64,000 bases of DNA. Source: Amyelois transitella (taxonomy: Eukaryota > Arthropoda > Insecta > Lepidoptera > Pyralidae). The notes below the pieces were generated by a model. It made no database searches and was not told the DNA's origin. It saw nothing but the letters and a program-made list of their open reading frames with translations. Positions 38,625 to 49,462 of this stretch are shown in pieces; positions within the stretch are counted from its first letter, which is position 1, and every line of letters starts with the position of its first letter. Position numbers and translations under genes: made by a program. The stretch covers positions 10,035,501 to 10,099,500 of the forward strand of contig NC_083505.1 in assembly GCF_032362555.1 (NCBI RefSeq), given 5' to 3'.

Positions 38625-39263
38625 TCGTTTGGAGACCTTAAATTTTGGAGAATTGTTTATAATTTCTTTTTTATGGTAATACCAAATTATATGTTGTCTG
38701 AAAAATAATAGCTTCGCCCAATAAAATCAAATTTGATTTAAACATCCAGGATTAGCATTAACTAATAAGGCAGGAACGGTTCCAGAACGAATTACATTAT
38801 TTGATGTATCCTTAAAGCATAACTAAGTCACTGTATATAATTTATTTCATACTTTTTTCTACTTAGTTTCCGAATAATAAAATTTATATTACATAAAATA
38901 TTTTCATTTTCAAATCACATGATGATGTTATGGTTATTTTTTGTTAATTATATAATCAGATTTAAGTTTTTATGTAGTTCGTTTTCATGATATTAATTAA
39001 AAACTCTGACCAAAATGAGATGTTATAATTTTGACATCTTATGTTTATTAAGTAGTATCATTTAACGAAATTCTCGTAAGCCGAGTTGACGCTCAACACC
39101 TAGGACCTAATAATGGTTTCAGTATTTTCAAAGCATCATAAAGCAATATATTTTAGAGCTAGTTGATTGCAAGTACATAATTTGTTATCGCTCATTACGA
39201 CTAAAGGCAACGTCGTCTAATCACATTAGGTATTGTCGATATACGCTTAGGATCAGTGGGATT
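38625..39263 (+). other. Spacer between protease genes A and B
   Basis: Holds the AATAAA at 38720-38725 and otherwise AT-rich DNA; the promoter of protease B must lie here or overlap it, but no clear TATA or initiator can be assigned. Confidence 0.6.
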
Positions 39264-41129
39264 ATGAAACATTTTTTAAAATTTTGTTTAATAGTAAATT
39301 TCATAGAAAATACAATTTATTTCACAGTATTAGACGATGATGTTGATAAAAAACACCCAAAAGTCGTAGGAGGTAAACCGGCAGATTTAAAAAGATATCC
39401 TCATTCGGCCAGATTCTATAATGATGAAGCTATGTGCGCTGGAGTTATCTTTAGCAGTTGGAGTGTTTTGACTTCTGCCCACTGTTTGGATCACAACGAC
39501 GATGTTTCGTTTATGGCTGTAGTAGTTGGTAAGTGCAAAGTGATGTGGTGATTTGATGGCCAATCAAAATCTGAGGCATAAGGACGGTTCTATTTAATCT
39601 TCTTATTTCTTCGTTTGACCTTGTGATATGCGATAATTTATTGTCCAGTAGTCATAAGATAAATAAAAATATGCAGTTAGTTATTTTTTTGACGTTAATA
39701 ATACTGTTTCTTGGATCCAGTGATAGGAAATCAAGGAATTGAAACTGGATCTATTGTTTTATATTCTTTTGTCAGGCTCCCAATCTTTGGCGGATTTTGA
39801 AGGACAGTGGGTGGCAGTCACTAAGGCAGTCGTGCATGAGAATTATAACATCTCAGCCCAGTTTTCCTGTGACTTGGCCATTTTGTTTGTGGACGAAAAG
39901 TTTAGGTTCGGAGATACCGTTCAGAGGGTTATTTTAGCGCAGGACGATCAGTGGATGAAGCCTCATGAAGGAGGATTTCATGTTTCTGGTTGGGGTCGCA
40001 CATCGGTATGTATTTTATTTAAATTCCTCTAATTGAGGCTTCGCTCCCGTGATTCCCACGACATTAAAGTTTAGAAAAATTTCAGCTTAATTTCTTAGGT
40101 ATATAGGTAGTTTTGTTTTGACAAAGCGTTCAGATGATCAATTAAAGCAGCTTCGTAAACTGAACAATTATTTACCTTACGCTAACAACATCTAACTGTT
40201 AATACTTTAGTCTCGACTTGCTTGATCGCATTGACATGAAGGGCTTGACTGAATGAATTATGACAAGGTTTGATACCCACAAGAGTTGGTTATTAAAACA
40301 CACAAAATCTTTCAGTACCATGGTAAAGTGTCACCCGAGCTACTTATGACTACATTACACTTCATTGACCGCGCCAAATGCGAGAAACTGAATGCGATTA
40401 AGTTAACGCCAGACATGTTTTGTTTATATGGCTCTGGAGAAAGCGACGCTTGCAAGGGAGACTCTGGAGGCGGTGTCATCTGGAAAGGGTAATTTATTTC
40501 CAATTTTTCCAGCTGAACGTGGCCTTACAGTATTTTCGAGACTGTTGGCTCTAGAGAGAGCCCTAATTATAAATATGAGTGAATGTAAGGATAATAGTAA
40601 GGTAAGGGAGAACTATGTGTCAAAGGCACATATGTATGTAAGTAAGTAATATTTATAATGTTACAATTTTCGAGTGAACCAAACTCTTAATGTGGGTTCG
40701 GTTTTGCTGCTTTAGGCAAAAAGTATCGTTGATTTTGGGTACCGTGGCGTACTTACGATTATGTATATATAAGTTGGTAGTATTCATACATTTAAGAGCC
40801 GACATATTTAACTCGCTGGCTTAATAATATAATTGAGTTTTGTGACGATATAAAATTAATTATATATTTGACAATATATAACGCATGCCCATGATTTTTA
40901 CTATTAAGAATAAAAGTACTCGCATCTACAATACAATATACACTCATATTAACTCTCAAAGTTAATTTAATCTTTTTACAGGATGTTAGTGGGCATTACC
41001 TCCCATGGCAACGGCGGGTGCTCACAAATCAATAAACCAACTATGTTTGCAAACATGTGGTATCTCAGAAACTGGATCAAAAAAAAAGTTAACACATTTG
41101 TACGGAAGAGCTGCACCAGTACCAGTTAG
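39264..41129 (+). CDS. Trypsin-like serine protease (protease B)
   Basis: Secreted S1-family protease of 271 residues, probably digestive or extracellular. Exons 39264-39528, 39776-40005, 40316-40488, 40982-41129; GT-AG introns in phases 1, 0, 2, exactly as in protease A, and exon 2 is 230 bp in both. A hydrophobic N-terminus is followed by HPK|VVGGK, a normal tryptic activation site. The triad is His73 (TSAHC), Asp121 (CDLAI) and Ser215 (GDSGG). Asp209 lines the S1 pocket, predicting Lys/Arg specificity. Cys211 and Cys236 keep the 191-220 disulphide that protease A has lost. SWG is SHG, a change shared with A, so the two are tandem duplicates. It looks functional. A SINE-A fragment lies in intron 3. 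Confidence 0.88.
40510..40560 (+). repeat. SINE-A fragment in protease B intron 3
   Basis: CAGCTGAACGTGGCCTTACA and CGAGACTGTTGGCTCT match the middle of the SINE-A unit. Confidence 0.65.
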
Positions 41130-41254
41130 AATAACTGAAGGGCATGCGCTCTGTGGAGTAAGAAAAGTAGAATACGAGTAGATATTATATTAAAACGTAA
41201 TATAAATAATTATAGTTTATTCTTCATCATTTTTATGTTAGTTCTGATTAAATG

Positions 41255-41365
41255 ATCACCTCTCTGGAGGACCCCGTGGTGTGCCCTTTGACCTGGATCC
41301 TGGATCAGGTTAGCCAGGTTTTTACATGAAGCGACTGACGTTTGACCTCGAACTTTTAAGGGGAA
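41255..41365 (-). repeat. SINE-C fragment
   Basis: Antisense resemblance to the SINE-C body: CATGAAGCGACTGACGTTTGA and a CTGGATCAGGTTAGCCAGG block, as in 50937-51070. Confidence 0.5.
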
Positions 41366-41446
41366 CCTAAACAATATTAAACTATGGTTAAAGCTGTACT
41401 AAATAAATGTGATTAGTCCCTAAGTCGCCTGTTCATGTCATTATAT

Positions 41447-44186
41447 ACATACATACATACATAAAATCACGCCTCTTTCCCGGAGGGGTAGGCAGAGACT
41501 ACCTCTTTCCACTTGCCACGATCTCTGCATACTTCTTTCGCTTCGTCCACATTCATAACTCTCTTCATACAAGCTCGGCGGTTTCGGGTACTTTTGACCT
41601 GACCCTTTACCAGGACGTCCTTAATTTGATCAAGATACGTTCGTCTAGGTCTTCCCACTCCGACCTTTCCCTCCACACTCTCCTTGTATATCTGCTTAGT
41701 CAACCTGCTTTCATTCATCCTCTCCACATGACCGAACCATCTTAACATACCCTTTTCTATTCCTGTAACTACATCTTCTTTCACATCACAACATTCCCTT
41801 ATCACGCTGTTCCTTATCCTGTCACTCAATTTCACACCCATCATACTCCTTAACGCTCTCATTTCCACTGCATTTATTCTGCTTTCATGCTTCTTTTGCC
41901 ATACCCAACTTTCACTCCCATACATTAATGTCGGGACCAACACGCCCCTGTGCACAGCCAGTCGAGCCTTTTTGGATAGTTTCTGACTGCTCATAAAGGC
42001 ATGCAAAGCTCCATTCACCATGTTCCCCGCGTTCACTCTCCTTTCAATATCACTATCATACTTGCCATCTGATGTAAACTTTGATCCTAGATATACAAAC
42101 TCTTTCACTTGCTCCACTTTTTCTCCTCCAATCAAAATATTACATGCTGTCATTTCTTTCTCCATTTCAAAAACCAGTGTTTTAGTTTTACTTACGTTCA
42201 CTTTCATTCCTTTCTCTTTTAAAGCTTCATGCATACAGTTTACCATCTCCTGTAACTCCTCCGCTGATGACGCCAGTATAACCTGATCGTCGGCATAGAG
42301 CAGACATTTGACGAGTAACTCATTCATCCTTAATCCACTTTTAGACTCTTTCAAATCTGTCAGACAGCTATCCATAAATAGGTTGAACAGCCACGGTGAC
42401 GCAACACATCCTTGCCTAACGCCTTTCTCAATCTTAAACCACTCAGTGTGCGCTCCGTTTATCCTGACACAAGCACTCGAATCCTCATATAAGGATTTCA
42501 GTGCTCGTATTAAGAGACTGCTCACCCCATGCATAGAAAGTGCTGACCACAATTCATTCCTCTCAACTCTGTCATAGGCCTTTTCCAGATCTACGAATGT
42601 GCAATAGACTTTTTGACTCTTGGCCAAAAACTTTTCGGCTATGCACCGCAAGGAAAAGACCTGATCAGTACATCCCATTCCCTTTCGAAATCCCGCTTGA
42701 GCATCCCATATTTTGTCATCAGTTTCATTCCTGACTCTATTAATCAATCAATCAATCTTAGCATACAATTTGCCGACGACGCTAAGCAGGCTTATACCAC
42801 GATAATTTTTGCAGTCCAGCTGTGACCCTTTTCCTTTGTAAAGTGGCACGATAACAGCCTTACACCAATCTTTTGGTACTCGGCCGCTTCTCCAACACAA
42901 ATTGAAAAGGCAGTACAACTGACTAGCTACTACGCCTTTTCCTGCTTTAAGCATCTCGACCGACACTCTATCACACCCAGCAGCCTTTCCCGCTTTCATA
43001 CTCTTAAGTGCTTCCACAATTTCGAACATTTCAATTTCGCCTTCCATCTCATTCTCTTTTTCTTCGCTATAGCAGAAATCTTTCTTATTTCCTTCCTTTT
43101 TTTCAAATAAACTTTCAAAATAGTCCTTCCATATCTTTAGTACACATTCTTCTCCTTTCACAACGCTACCATCCTGGCATCTGATCCTAGTCAGCTCTCT
43201 GGTTATAGTATTTCCTCGGGCTGACCTTACGGATTTCCAGAATACTTTCAGATTTGACTGAAAGTCTTCTGATAGCCTTTTATCAAAATCCTCTTTATAC
43301 TCTTCTTTCTTTCTAATCACAGCTTTCTTAACCAAATCTTTCATTTTCTTATATTCCTTACGTGCTTCATTCACATCTTCATCTATAACCTCTTGCATTC
43401 TTAAGTTAGCTTTTGCTGCTAACAAATCCAGCCATGCTTTCTTCTTTAATCGCACAAGTTCTTGCACATCTTTACTCATCCACGCATTTTTGTGATTTTT
43501 TCCTTTCCTTCTTCTACTTACACCACACACTTCAACAGCTACTTTCACAATTCTTTCTTTAAATTCCTTCCATCCATCTTCAATATCGCTCATTTCCTCT
43601 AAATCTTCAAATTCATCCTTCAGTCTATTAATATACTTCTTACCTACATCCATATCTTGCAAATTTTCTACTTTTACTCTTTCCAAAGCGCTGGTTTGCT
43701 CCCTTACCCTGTGCCGCCAGCGATTGAAGATACCCCTTATCCGGGATATCACCAGTAAATGGTCCGAGTCAATGCCAGCACCGCGATATGCACGGGTATC
43801 CAGCACTTTGTTCTTCAATCTTTCATCTACAATCACAAAGTCTATCATACTTTTTAAAATACCTTCCACTCTTGTGTAGGTGTGGATCTCTTTATGTTGA
43901 AACATTGAGTTCGACACAAAAAGATCCCACTCTAGACAAATTTCTAATACACTTCTTCCATTATCATTCACCTTTTCGTCACCAAACGCACCAAGCACCT
44001 TTTCATATCCATCACGCTTTACACCCACCCATCCATTAAAATCACCTAACATAATAATCTTCTCATTTGGCTTGGTAACTTTCAATACTTCTCTTACACT
44101 ATTCCAGAACTCCTCGTTTTCGCTTTTTGCTGATGTTGTACCCCTCGAACCCACATCCCAAGGTGCATAAACACCTAGAACGAAGA
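41447..44186 (-). mobile_element. LINE1 (RTE-like), 3' portion: reverse transcriptase
   Basis: The 3' half of a non-LTR retrotransposon. Reading down the minus strand: the end of an endonuclease domain (VLGVYAPW, MLGDFNGWVG), then reverse transcriptase with QAGFRKGMGC, FVDLEKAYDRV, GVRQGC and YADD (about 42290), then a C-terminal GHVERM...GRPRR region. The ORF stops at 41467; the 3' UTR is only an ATGT-type repeat. An in-frame TGA at 42748-42750 within an ATTG run breaks the protein, so this copy is dead. The other part of the endonuclease is at 49463 to about 50020. RTE-like is my judgement from motifs, element length (about 3.3 kb in total) and tail type. Confidence 0.88.
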
Positions 44187-44538
44187 ATAGAATAGAATAG
44201 AATAGAATAGATTTATTTTCAAAATTGGATACAAGGTATCACTTATTGACGTCACATAACTTAAATCTAATTATAACTACTACCGCTTCCAAAGCGCATG
44301 TGTAGAAGAAGCGGCGGAACAAACTACACTGCAGCATTTTCATAGGACGTCAATTTACAAATATAGATCTCTTAAATCTAAATCGTGGACGAATGCACAT
44401 TGTCTACATTAAAAAACATGTATGAATGCAGAACTGATTATGTCAATACGAATATTTCGTCAAATAAAATAAATATAAAATAAAATATGTACATACTGTA
44501 CAAATTATGTCAAGATCATGTCAAAAATACACAAGCAT

Positions 44539-47430
44539 TTAAGAGGCCATTATGTCCAGCTCGGGCCACACATGTTTATCATTAATATAATCATCGGTGC
44601 TGTAATAGGCTTTCCTACAAAGCTCAACTTTAATATACTGTTTGAATTTTCTATCATTCATTTCAAGAACACTTTTTGGTAATTTATTATAAAATCTTAT
44701 ACAATTAATCAGAAAAGATTTCCCTACCTTAGCCAGCCGATGTGCTGGGATCGACAACTTGTAATTGTTCCGCAGTGATCTACTAGTACATTCACCTACT
44801 TTTTTGAAAGAGTCTAAGTTTTTCCTAACATGCATGATGTTATCGAATATGTATTGGGAGGGCAAAGTTAAAATATTTAGGTTTTTGAAAAAATCTCTAA
44901 GGGAATCTCTTTGTTTAAGACCGTAGATATATCGAATTGCCCTTTTTTGTAAAATAAAAATAGTTTGTATGTCTGCTGCTGATCCCCAAAGCAGTAGACC
45001 ATATGACATTAAACTATGAAAATAACTAAAATATACTAGCTTAGCAGTTGCCACATCCGTCAAATGCCTAATACGACGAATAGCGTATGCTGCAGAACTA
45101 AGCCTTTTAGAAAGTTTTAAAATGTGAGCATGCCATTTCAAATTTGAATCTAATGTTATTCCTAAGAAAGTAGTACTATCAACAAAATCTAATCTTTTAC
45201 TACTTATACTAATATCCACATTTGCCTGCCGCACATTGGGAAGTGTAAACTTAATGCATTGGGTCTTATTTGCATTTAACAGTAAGTTGTTGATTGTAAA
45301 CCAGTTAGAGATGGCGGCTAAAGTGCTATTCACATCATCACAGATTTCGCTACGGCGGTTCATTTTAAAAATTAGTGACGTATCATCTGCAAACAACACG
45401 ATGCCAGTCTGTTTCTCAATCATGCAAGGCAGGTCGTTGATATATATCAGAAAGAGAAAAGGTCCCAAAATGGAACCTTGCGGCACCCCAATTTTTACCG
45501 TCGCTCCTTTCGATTTTGTGTTATTTAAATCTACCGTCTGTAATCTATCACTAAGATATGATTTAATTAGTTCAACGGCAGCAGTATCGAACCCGTAATG
45601 AGCGAGCTTGAGCAGAAGAGTTCTATGATCTACGCAATCAAATGCTTTGGTCAGATCGCAAAACACTCCGATGGCATCCTGTGAGTCTTCCCATGCATTG
45701 AGAATATGAGTGACAAGAGCCACACCTGCATCTGTTGTACATTTCCCCTCAGTAAAGCCGTATTGCTGACTATGAAATAATTTATTAGACTTAAAGTAAC
45801 GCTGCATTTGATTAAGCATGATTCTCTCGAACACCTTGCTCAAAATTGGTAAAATTGAGATTGGTCTATAATTACCAGGATCTGATTTTTCACCTTTCTT
45901 GAATAATGGAATTAGTTTACTATACTTCATTAAATTTGGAAATATCCCTTGGTCAACACAATTATTGAATATATAAGCTAAGTCCCCAGCTATAATATTT
46001 ATAATATGACATATCACAACAGCCGACATACCCCAATAATCCTCAGACTTTTTCAGATTAAGTTCTTTAAAGGTATTAATAATGTCAGTAGGGTCAATAT
46101 TTAAGAATTTAAATTTGGAACTGCAAATGCTGACATTATTTTTAAGTAGTATTTCAGCTTCATTAGGGCATGAGTCAATATTAGAAGTTAATTCCAACGG
46201 TATATTTGTAAAAAAATGTTCAAATAAATTTACTATTTCTGTTGTAGAGGTAATTTTCCTATCATTAAATATAATTTCATTAATATTTTCTTTAAAATTA
46301 CTTCTACCAGTTTCCTTGTTTATAACACTCCAGGTTTCCTTTGTTTTGTTAGGAGCATTACTTATTTTGTTTTTAATGAACAAAGATTTTGCATGTAGAC
46401 ATACTTTTTTGAAAATTTTTGAATAATTCCTAACATGGTCTACGAAGCCGCTTTCAAATCGATACTGTTTTTGGGCATATAAATCGTACAAAGTCTTTCT
46501 ACTTTTGTAGATGCCAACAGTAGCCCATTCATTGAATTTAAAGTTATTATTACATTTCCGTTTCTTTTGTATAAATGTTTTAGAGTACGCGTCTGAAATG
46601 GTAGTAAATAACTTATTATAATGACCATTAGGATCGCTGCCCGTGTAAGTTACTGCGCAAATTTTATTCTCTAAAGAACTTGTAAATTTATTGATTTTAT
46701 GGGCTGTGATAGGTCTGCACATAATTAATCCATCACGTGTACTACGTTTAGTGGAAAAGGTAACTAATTGACCGCAGTGATCAGAGGGTAATTTACTAAA
46801 TACATTTTTATTATTTGGTTTTTGTTCACTAAAAACATTATCAATACATTTAGCAGATGTGGCAGTGAAGCGGGTTGGTTCCAAGAAGGCATTATCTAAG
46901 TTAAAACATTTAAATAGGTTAAGAAACTGTATTGTCACTGTGGAGCTAACTAATATGTCAATGTTAAAATCACCGCAAACAATTACTTTCTTATTACTTT
47001 TTGTAGCTACTATTAGAACTTCCTCCATTACATTCAGGAAATCCATAATACTACTGTTGGGTGGACTATAAATACAAATAACAATGTGTTCCTCAAGCTC
47101 GGCACAAGATACCTCAACACAGCGCTCAAGAGAAAGTCTGACTATGTCATGGCGCTCCTTACAGCGATGACCATTTTTAACATATATTACAGAACCGCCT
47201 CTGATTGCAGACCCTCTCCTGAAGCAGCTCACCGCATTAAAATTGTTAAGACTGGGCATCAGCTCACCCTCCAAGATCCAATGCTCAGTCAAACACACCA
47301 TATTAACATCCATTTTTTCATTAAATAGATCAATAATAAGTTCTTTGCCAGGAAGGCCCTGTATATTTTGGTGTACAATTTTTAATTCATTTGTCCTTCC
47401 TTTTGTCCTGTGGTTTAGTTTAAACCACAT
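44539..47430 (-). CDS. LINE2 ORF2: endonuclease-reverse transcriptase
   Basis: 963 residues. The N-terminal apurinic-type endonuclease has HQNIQGLPG, LTEHW and VCGDFNIDI (about residue 152). The central reverse transcriptase has YRPISILPILSKVFERI, QYGF, FCDLTKAFDCVDH, GVPQGSILGPFLFLIYINDL and the catalytic FADD near residue 680. The C-terminal region carries the usual HILKLSKRLSSAAYAIRRIR block. No frameshift or stop is visible. The ATG at 47430 lies inside the end of ORF1, in a different frame, overlapping by 16 bases; translation is probably by termination-reinitiation. Confidence 0.92.
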   Translation of the reverse strand: MWFKLNHRTKGRTNELKIVHQNIQGLPGKELIIDLFNEKMDVNMVCLTEHWILEGELMPSLNNFNAVSCFRRGSAIRGGSVIYVKNGHRCKERHDIVRLSLERCVEVSCAELEEHIVICIYSPPNSSIMDFLNVMEEVLIVATKSNKKVIVCGDFNIDILVSSTVTIQFLNLFKCFNLDNAFLEPTRFTATSAKCIDNVFSEQKPNNKNVFSKLPSDHCGQLVTFSTKRSTRDGLIMCRPITAHKINKFTSSLENKICAVTYTGSDPNGHYNKLFTTISDAYSKTFIQKKRKCNNNFKFNEWATVGIYKSRKTLYDLYAQKQYRFESGFVDHVRNYSKIFKKVCLHAKSLFIKNKISNAPNKTKETWSVINKETGRSNFKENINEIIFNDRKITSTTEIVNLFEHFFTNIPLELTSNIDSCPNEAEILLKNNVSICSSKFKFLNIDPTDIINTFKELNLKKSEDYWGMSAVVICHIINIIAGDLAYIFNNCVDQGIFPNLMKYSKLIPLFKKGEKSDPGNYRPISILPILSKVFERIMLNQMQRYFKSNKLFHSQQYGFTEGKCTTDAGVALVTHILNAWEDSQDAIGVFCDLTKAFDCVDHRTLLLKLAHYGFDTAAVELIKSYLSDRLQTVDLNNTKSKGATVKIGVPQGSILGPFLFLIYINDLPCMIEKQTGIVLFADDTSLIFKMNRRSEICDDVNSTLAAISNWFTINNLLLNANKTQCIKFTLPNVRQANVDISISSKRLDFVDSTTFLGITLDSNLKWHAHILKLSKRLSSAAYAIRRIRHLTDVATAKLVYFSYFHSLMSYGLLLWGSAADIQTIFILQKRAIRYIYGLKQRDSLRDFFKNLNILTLPSQYIFDNIMHVRKNLDSFKKVGECTSRSLRNNYKLSIPAHRLAKVGKSFLINCIRFYNKLPKSVLEMNDRKFKQYIKVELCRKAYYSTDDYINDKHVWPELDIMAS

Positions 47431-48965
47431 GTAGCGTCCACAGAATCATCATTACAAAAATTTAATGATTCTGTAGATTTTGTCAGATTTTGTAAACAAT
47501 GTAGTTTACCACAATGTAAACTCGTCCATTCTTTTATGTTATTTGCTATCAAAGTAGCAATTCTTTTTTTATAAAGTCGAGAAAGATAAATATTATCTTT
47601 AGTCAAAAAACAATTTTTTATAAACAAATTTGTATCAAAAAATACAAACTTGTCATGACGACATGACATATTATGAACAATATTGTTCATCAAATGAATA
47701 AATTTATTCTTCTTTGGCGTCTGACAACTTATATAGGGAAAAGCACAAAAAATTATTTTACCTACATTTAAATTATTCAGAGTTCCTAGACCCTGAATAA
47801 GGTCTTGTTTACTAATATTTAAACTGTTTCCAACCATTATAACAATTGTAGATGTGTTGCTCAATTGTGTGTTTTTTATACAATTAATAATTTGTGAGTA
47901 GTTGGAATTGGGTAGACAATAATTTATTATATTTGATAAATTCTCACTAAACAGTTTACCCATGTTGCGTCCTATGCTGTCTGAAAAAATGACTGTGTTC
48001 TGGGGGCTACACATATCAACACCGACACTCTCCGGCATACTATCAGACAAGCCCCCAAGACATGGGGAGGGAACTACGGTACTACTGATACTTGACCCGT
48101 TAAATATTCCACAGGTACATAAGTCTCCTGCGGATTTAATCATTTCCTCAATGTAATTAGCATCTTTAATTAATGATTCTGTAGCCATGACATGATCGGA
48201 GATTTGTCTGAGAGATTCAGTATTTTTTTCCAAAAGATTGGATACATTTTCCTCAAGCTGTGAGATTTGTTCCGTTAAGGTCTTGGTGTCAACACTATAT
48301 AACTCCTGACTTTCCAGCAATTTACTTTCAGTTAATTCCAAACAAGAACACATATTTGTATATATTTTGATCCCAGATTTTATTATATGGGACTTTTTCT
48401 TATTAATGTTCATTTGGATTTTATTCTTTTTAATAATTTTATTTAATTTTCTGATTTTTCTGCATTTGTTGTGACTTAACCGAATAGCTGTAGATTGTTT
48501 ATTAATTTCACATAGTGAGGTCTCACTTGTGAGATCAATTACTGAGTCTAAGAGAGGAGCGGAGGTAACTGAAATAATCTGGTCAAACATATTATTGACC
48601 TCTAAGGACTGCCGTGATTGTTCATAAAGCTCTATTCGTCTTCGTGCCTCTCCTAGCTCTTTTTCTAATTTAATATTATGTCTAAGGACATCTTCATAAG
48701 AATCACTACATTGCTGGAAATATCCTAACTCTAACTTAAGCTGGTTTAACTGCTCAACTAAGTCATCACATTGTAATTTACTTTCTGTTAAACTTAAATT
48801 TAATTTTGTGTTACGATCAAGTAAACATTGAAATTCCTGTTCGTTCTGTTCCCTTTCCAAAAGTAATCTTTCCTTTTCTTCTCTCTCCGTTTTGAGGTTG
48901 AGAAGTGCTGTCTTCAGCTTGAGTTCAACTTGGCGAACAGTTACAGCACGGCTTGAGGTAGACAT
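47415..48965 (-). CDS. LINE2 ORF1: coiled coil plus SGNH-like domain
   Basis: 516 residues starting at ATG 48965. Roughly residues 10-120 form a charged heptad-rich coiled coil, expected to trimerise and bind RNA. A basic segment near 165-200 (KCRKIRKLNKIIKKNKIQ) could contact nucleic acid, and a second coiled coil follows near 215-270. The C-terminal part, from VIFSDSIGRNMG (near residue 327), through VIMVGNS, to DNIYLS (near 457), resembles the SGNH/GDSL esterase-like domain seen in ORF1 of CR1-type LINEs. The Ser of the GDS block is kept (SDS), but the His of the final D..H block is Tyr, so esterase activity is doubtful. Confidence 0.75.
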   Translation of the reverse strand: MSTSSRAVTVRQVELKLKTALLNLKTEREEKERLLLEREQNEQEFQCLLDRNTKLNLSLTESKLQCDDLVEQLNQLKLELGYFQQCSDSYEDVLRHNIKLEKELGEARRRIELYEQSRQSLEVNNMFDQIISVTSAPLLDSVIDLTSETSLCEINKQSTAIRLSHNKCRKIRKLNKIIKKNKIQMNINKKKSHIIKSGIKIYTNMCSCLELTESKLLESQELYSVDTKTLTEQISQLEENVSNLLEKNTESLRQISDHVMATESLIKDANYIEEMIKSAGDLCTCGIFNGSSISSTVVPSPCLGGLSDSMPESVGVDMCSPQNTVIFSDSIGRNMGKLFSENLSNIINYCLPNSNYSQIINCIKNTQLSNTSTIVIMVGNSLNISKQDLIQGLGTLNNLNVGKIIFCAFPYISCQTPKKNKFIHLMNNIVHNMSCRHDKFVFFDTNLFIKNCFLTKDNIYLSRLYKKRIATLIANNIKEWTSLHCGKLHCLQNLTKSTESLNFCNDDSVDATCGLN

Positions 48966-49462
48966 ATTTAACAAATATGGGACTTATGTACAATACAGGG
49001 AACAGGACGAATATAGTTTTTGATTTAAAAGTGCTTGTTAAGTTTATAAACCAACTTACCTAACCTTTCAAGATCTACCTACTTAATAAATATTAATTAT
49101 TAATTATGGCTACCGTCTGGATGTGTGGCAACAGAAGAGTCTATAAAGTATACCTGATGGTGTACACTACGATAAACGATAGGATTAACTACAAAAACAG
49201 ACGAACTAACCTTTGTTTACGTTATAAACCGGCAACTTCTTGACTACAACTTTCACCACAAATTACCCATACAAAACTATATATTTCTTAACAAAAAAAC
49301 ACTATAACACATTTATTATTATATTTTCTTATTTAACATTTAAATTATAGTAAGTTTTAGTGCTTTTAAACATTTATTTCATTAAATTTATTGCGGAGCT
49401 ATAAAAATGACAAGTGAGCTCCAGTGTTGCCAGAGGCCAAAAAAAGATCCGAGTCCGAGATC

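Larger units (their letters stand above)
44187..49462 (-). mobile_element. LINE2: full-length two-ORF non-LTR retrotransposon
   Basis: A 5.28-kb element inserted in LINE1 in the same orientation, flanked by CGAAGA at 44181-44186 and 49463-49468. The 5' UTR is about 49462-48966, ORF1 48965-47415, ORF2 47430-44539, the 3' UTR about 44538-44212, and the tail an AATAG repeat (44187-44211). Both ORFs are open from ATG to stop, so the insertion is recent and may be competent. I place it in the Jockey/CR1/L2 range from the ORF1 type and RT motifs; finer placement needs a tree. Confidence 0.9.

Noticed and set aside
45236..45598. 120-residue plus-strand open frame
   Set aside because: Antisense shadow of the LINE2 reverse transcriptase.
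48966..48974. Earlier start for LINE2 ORF1 at TTG 48974
   Set aside because: Not an ATG; the ATG at 48965 starts MSTSSRAV in the same frame.
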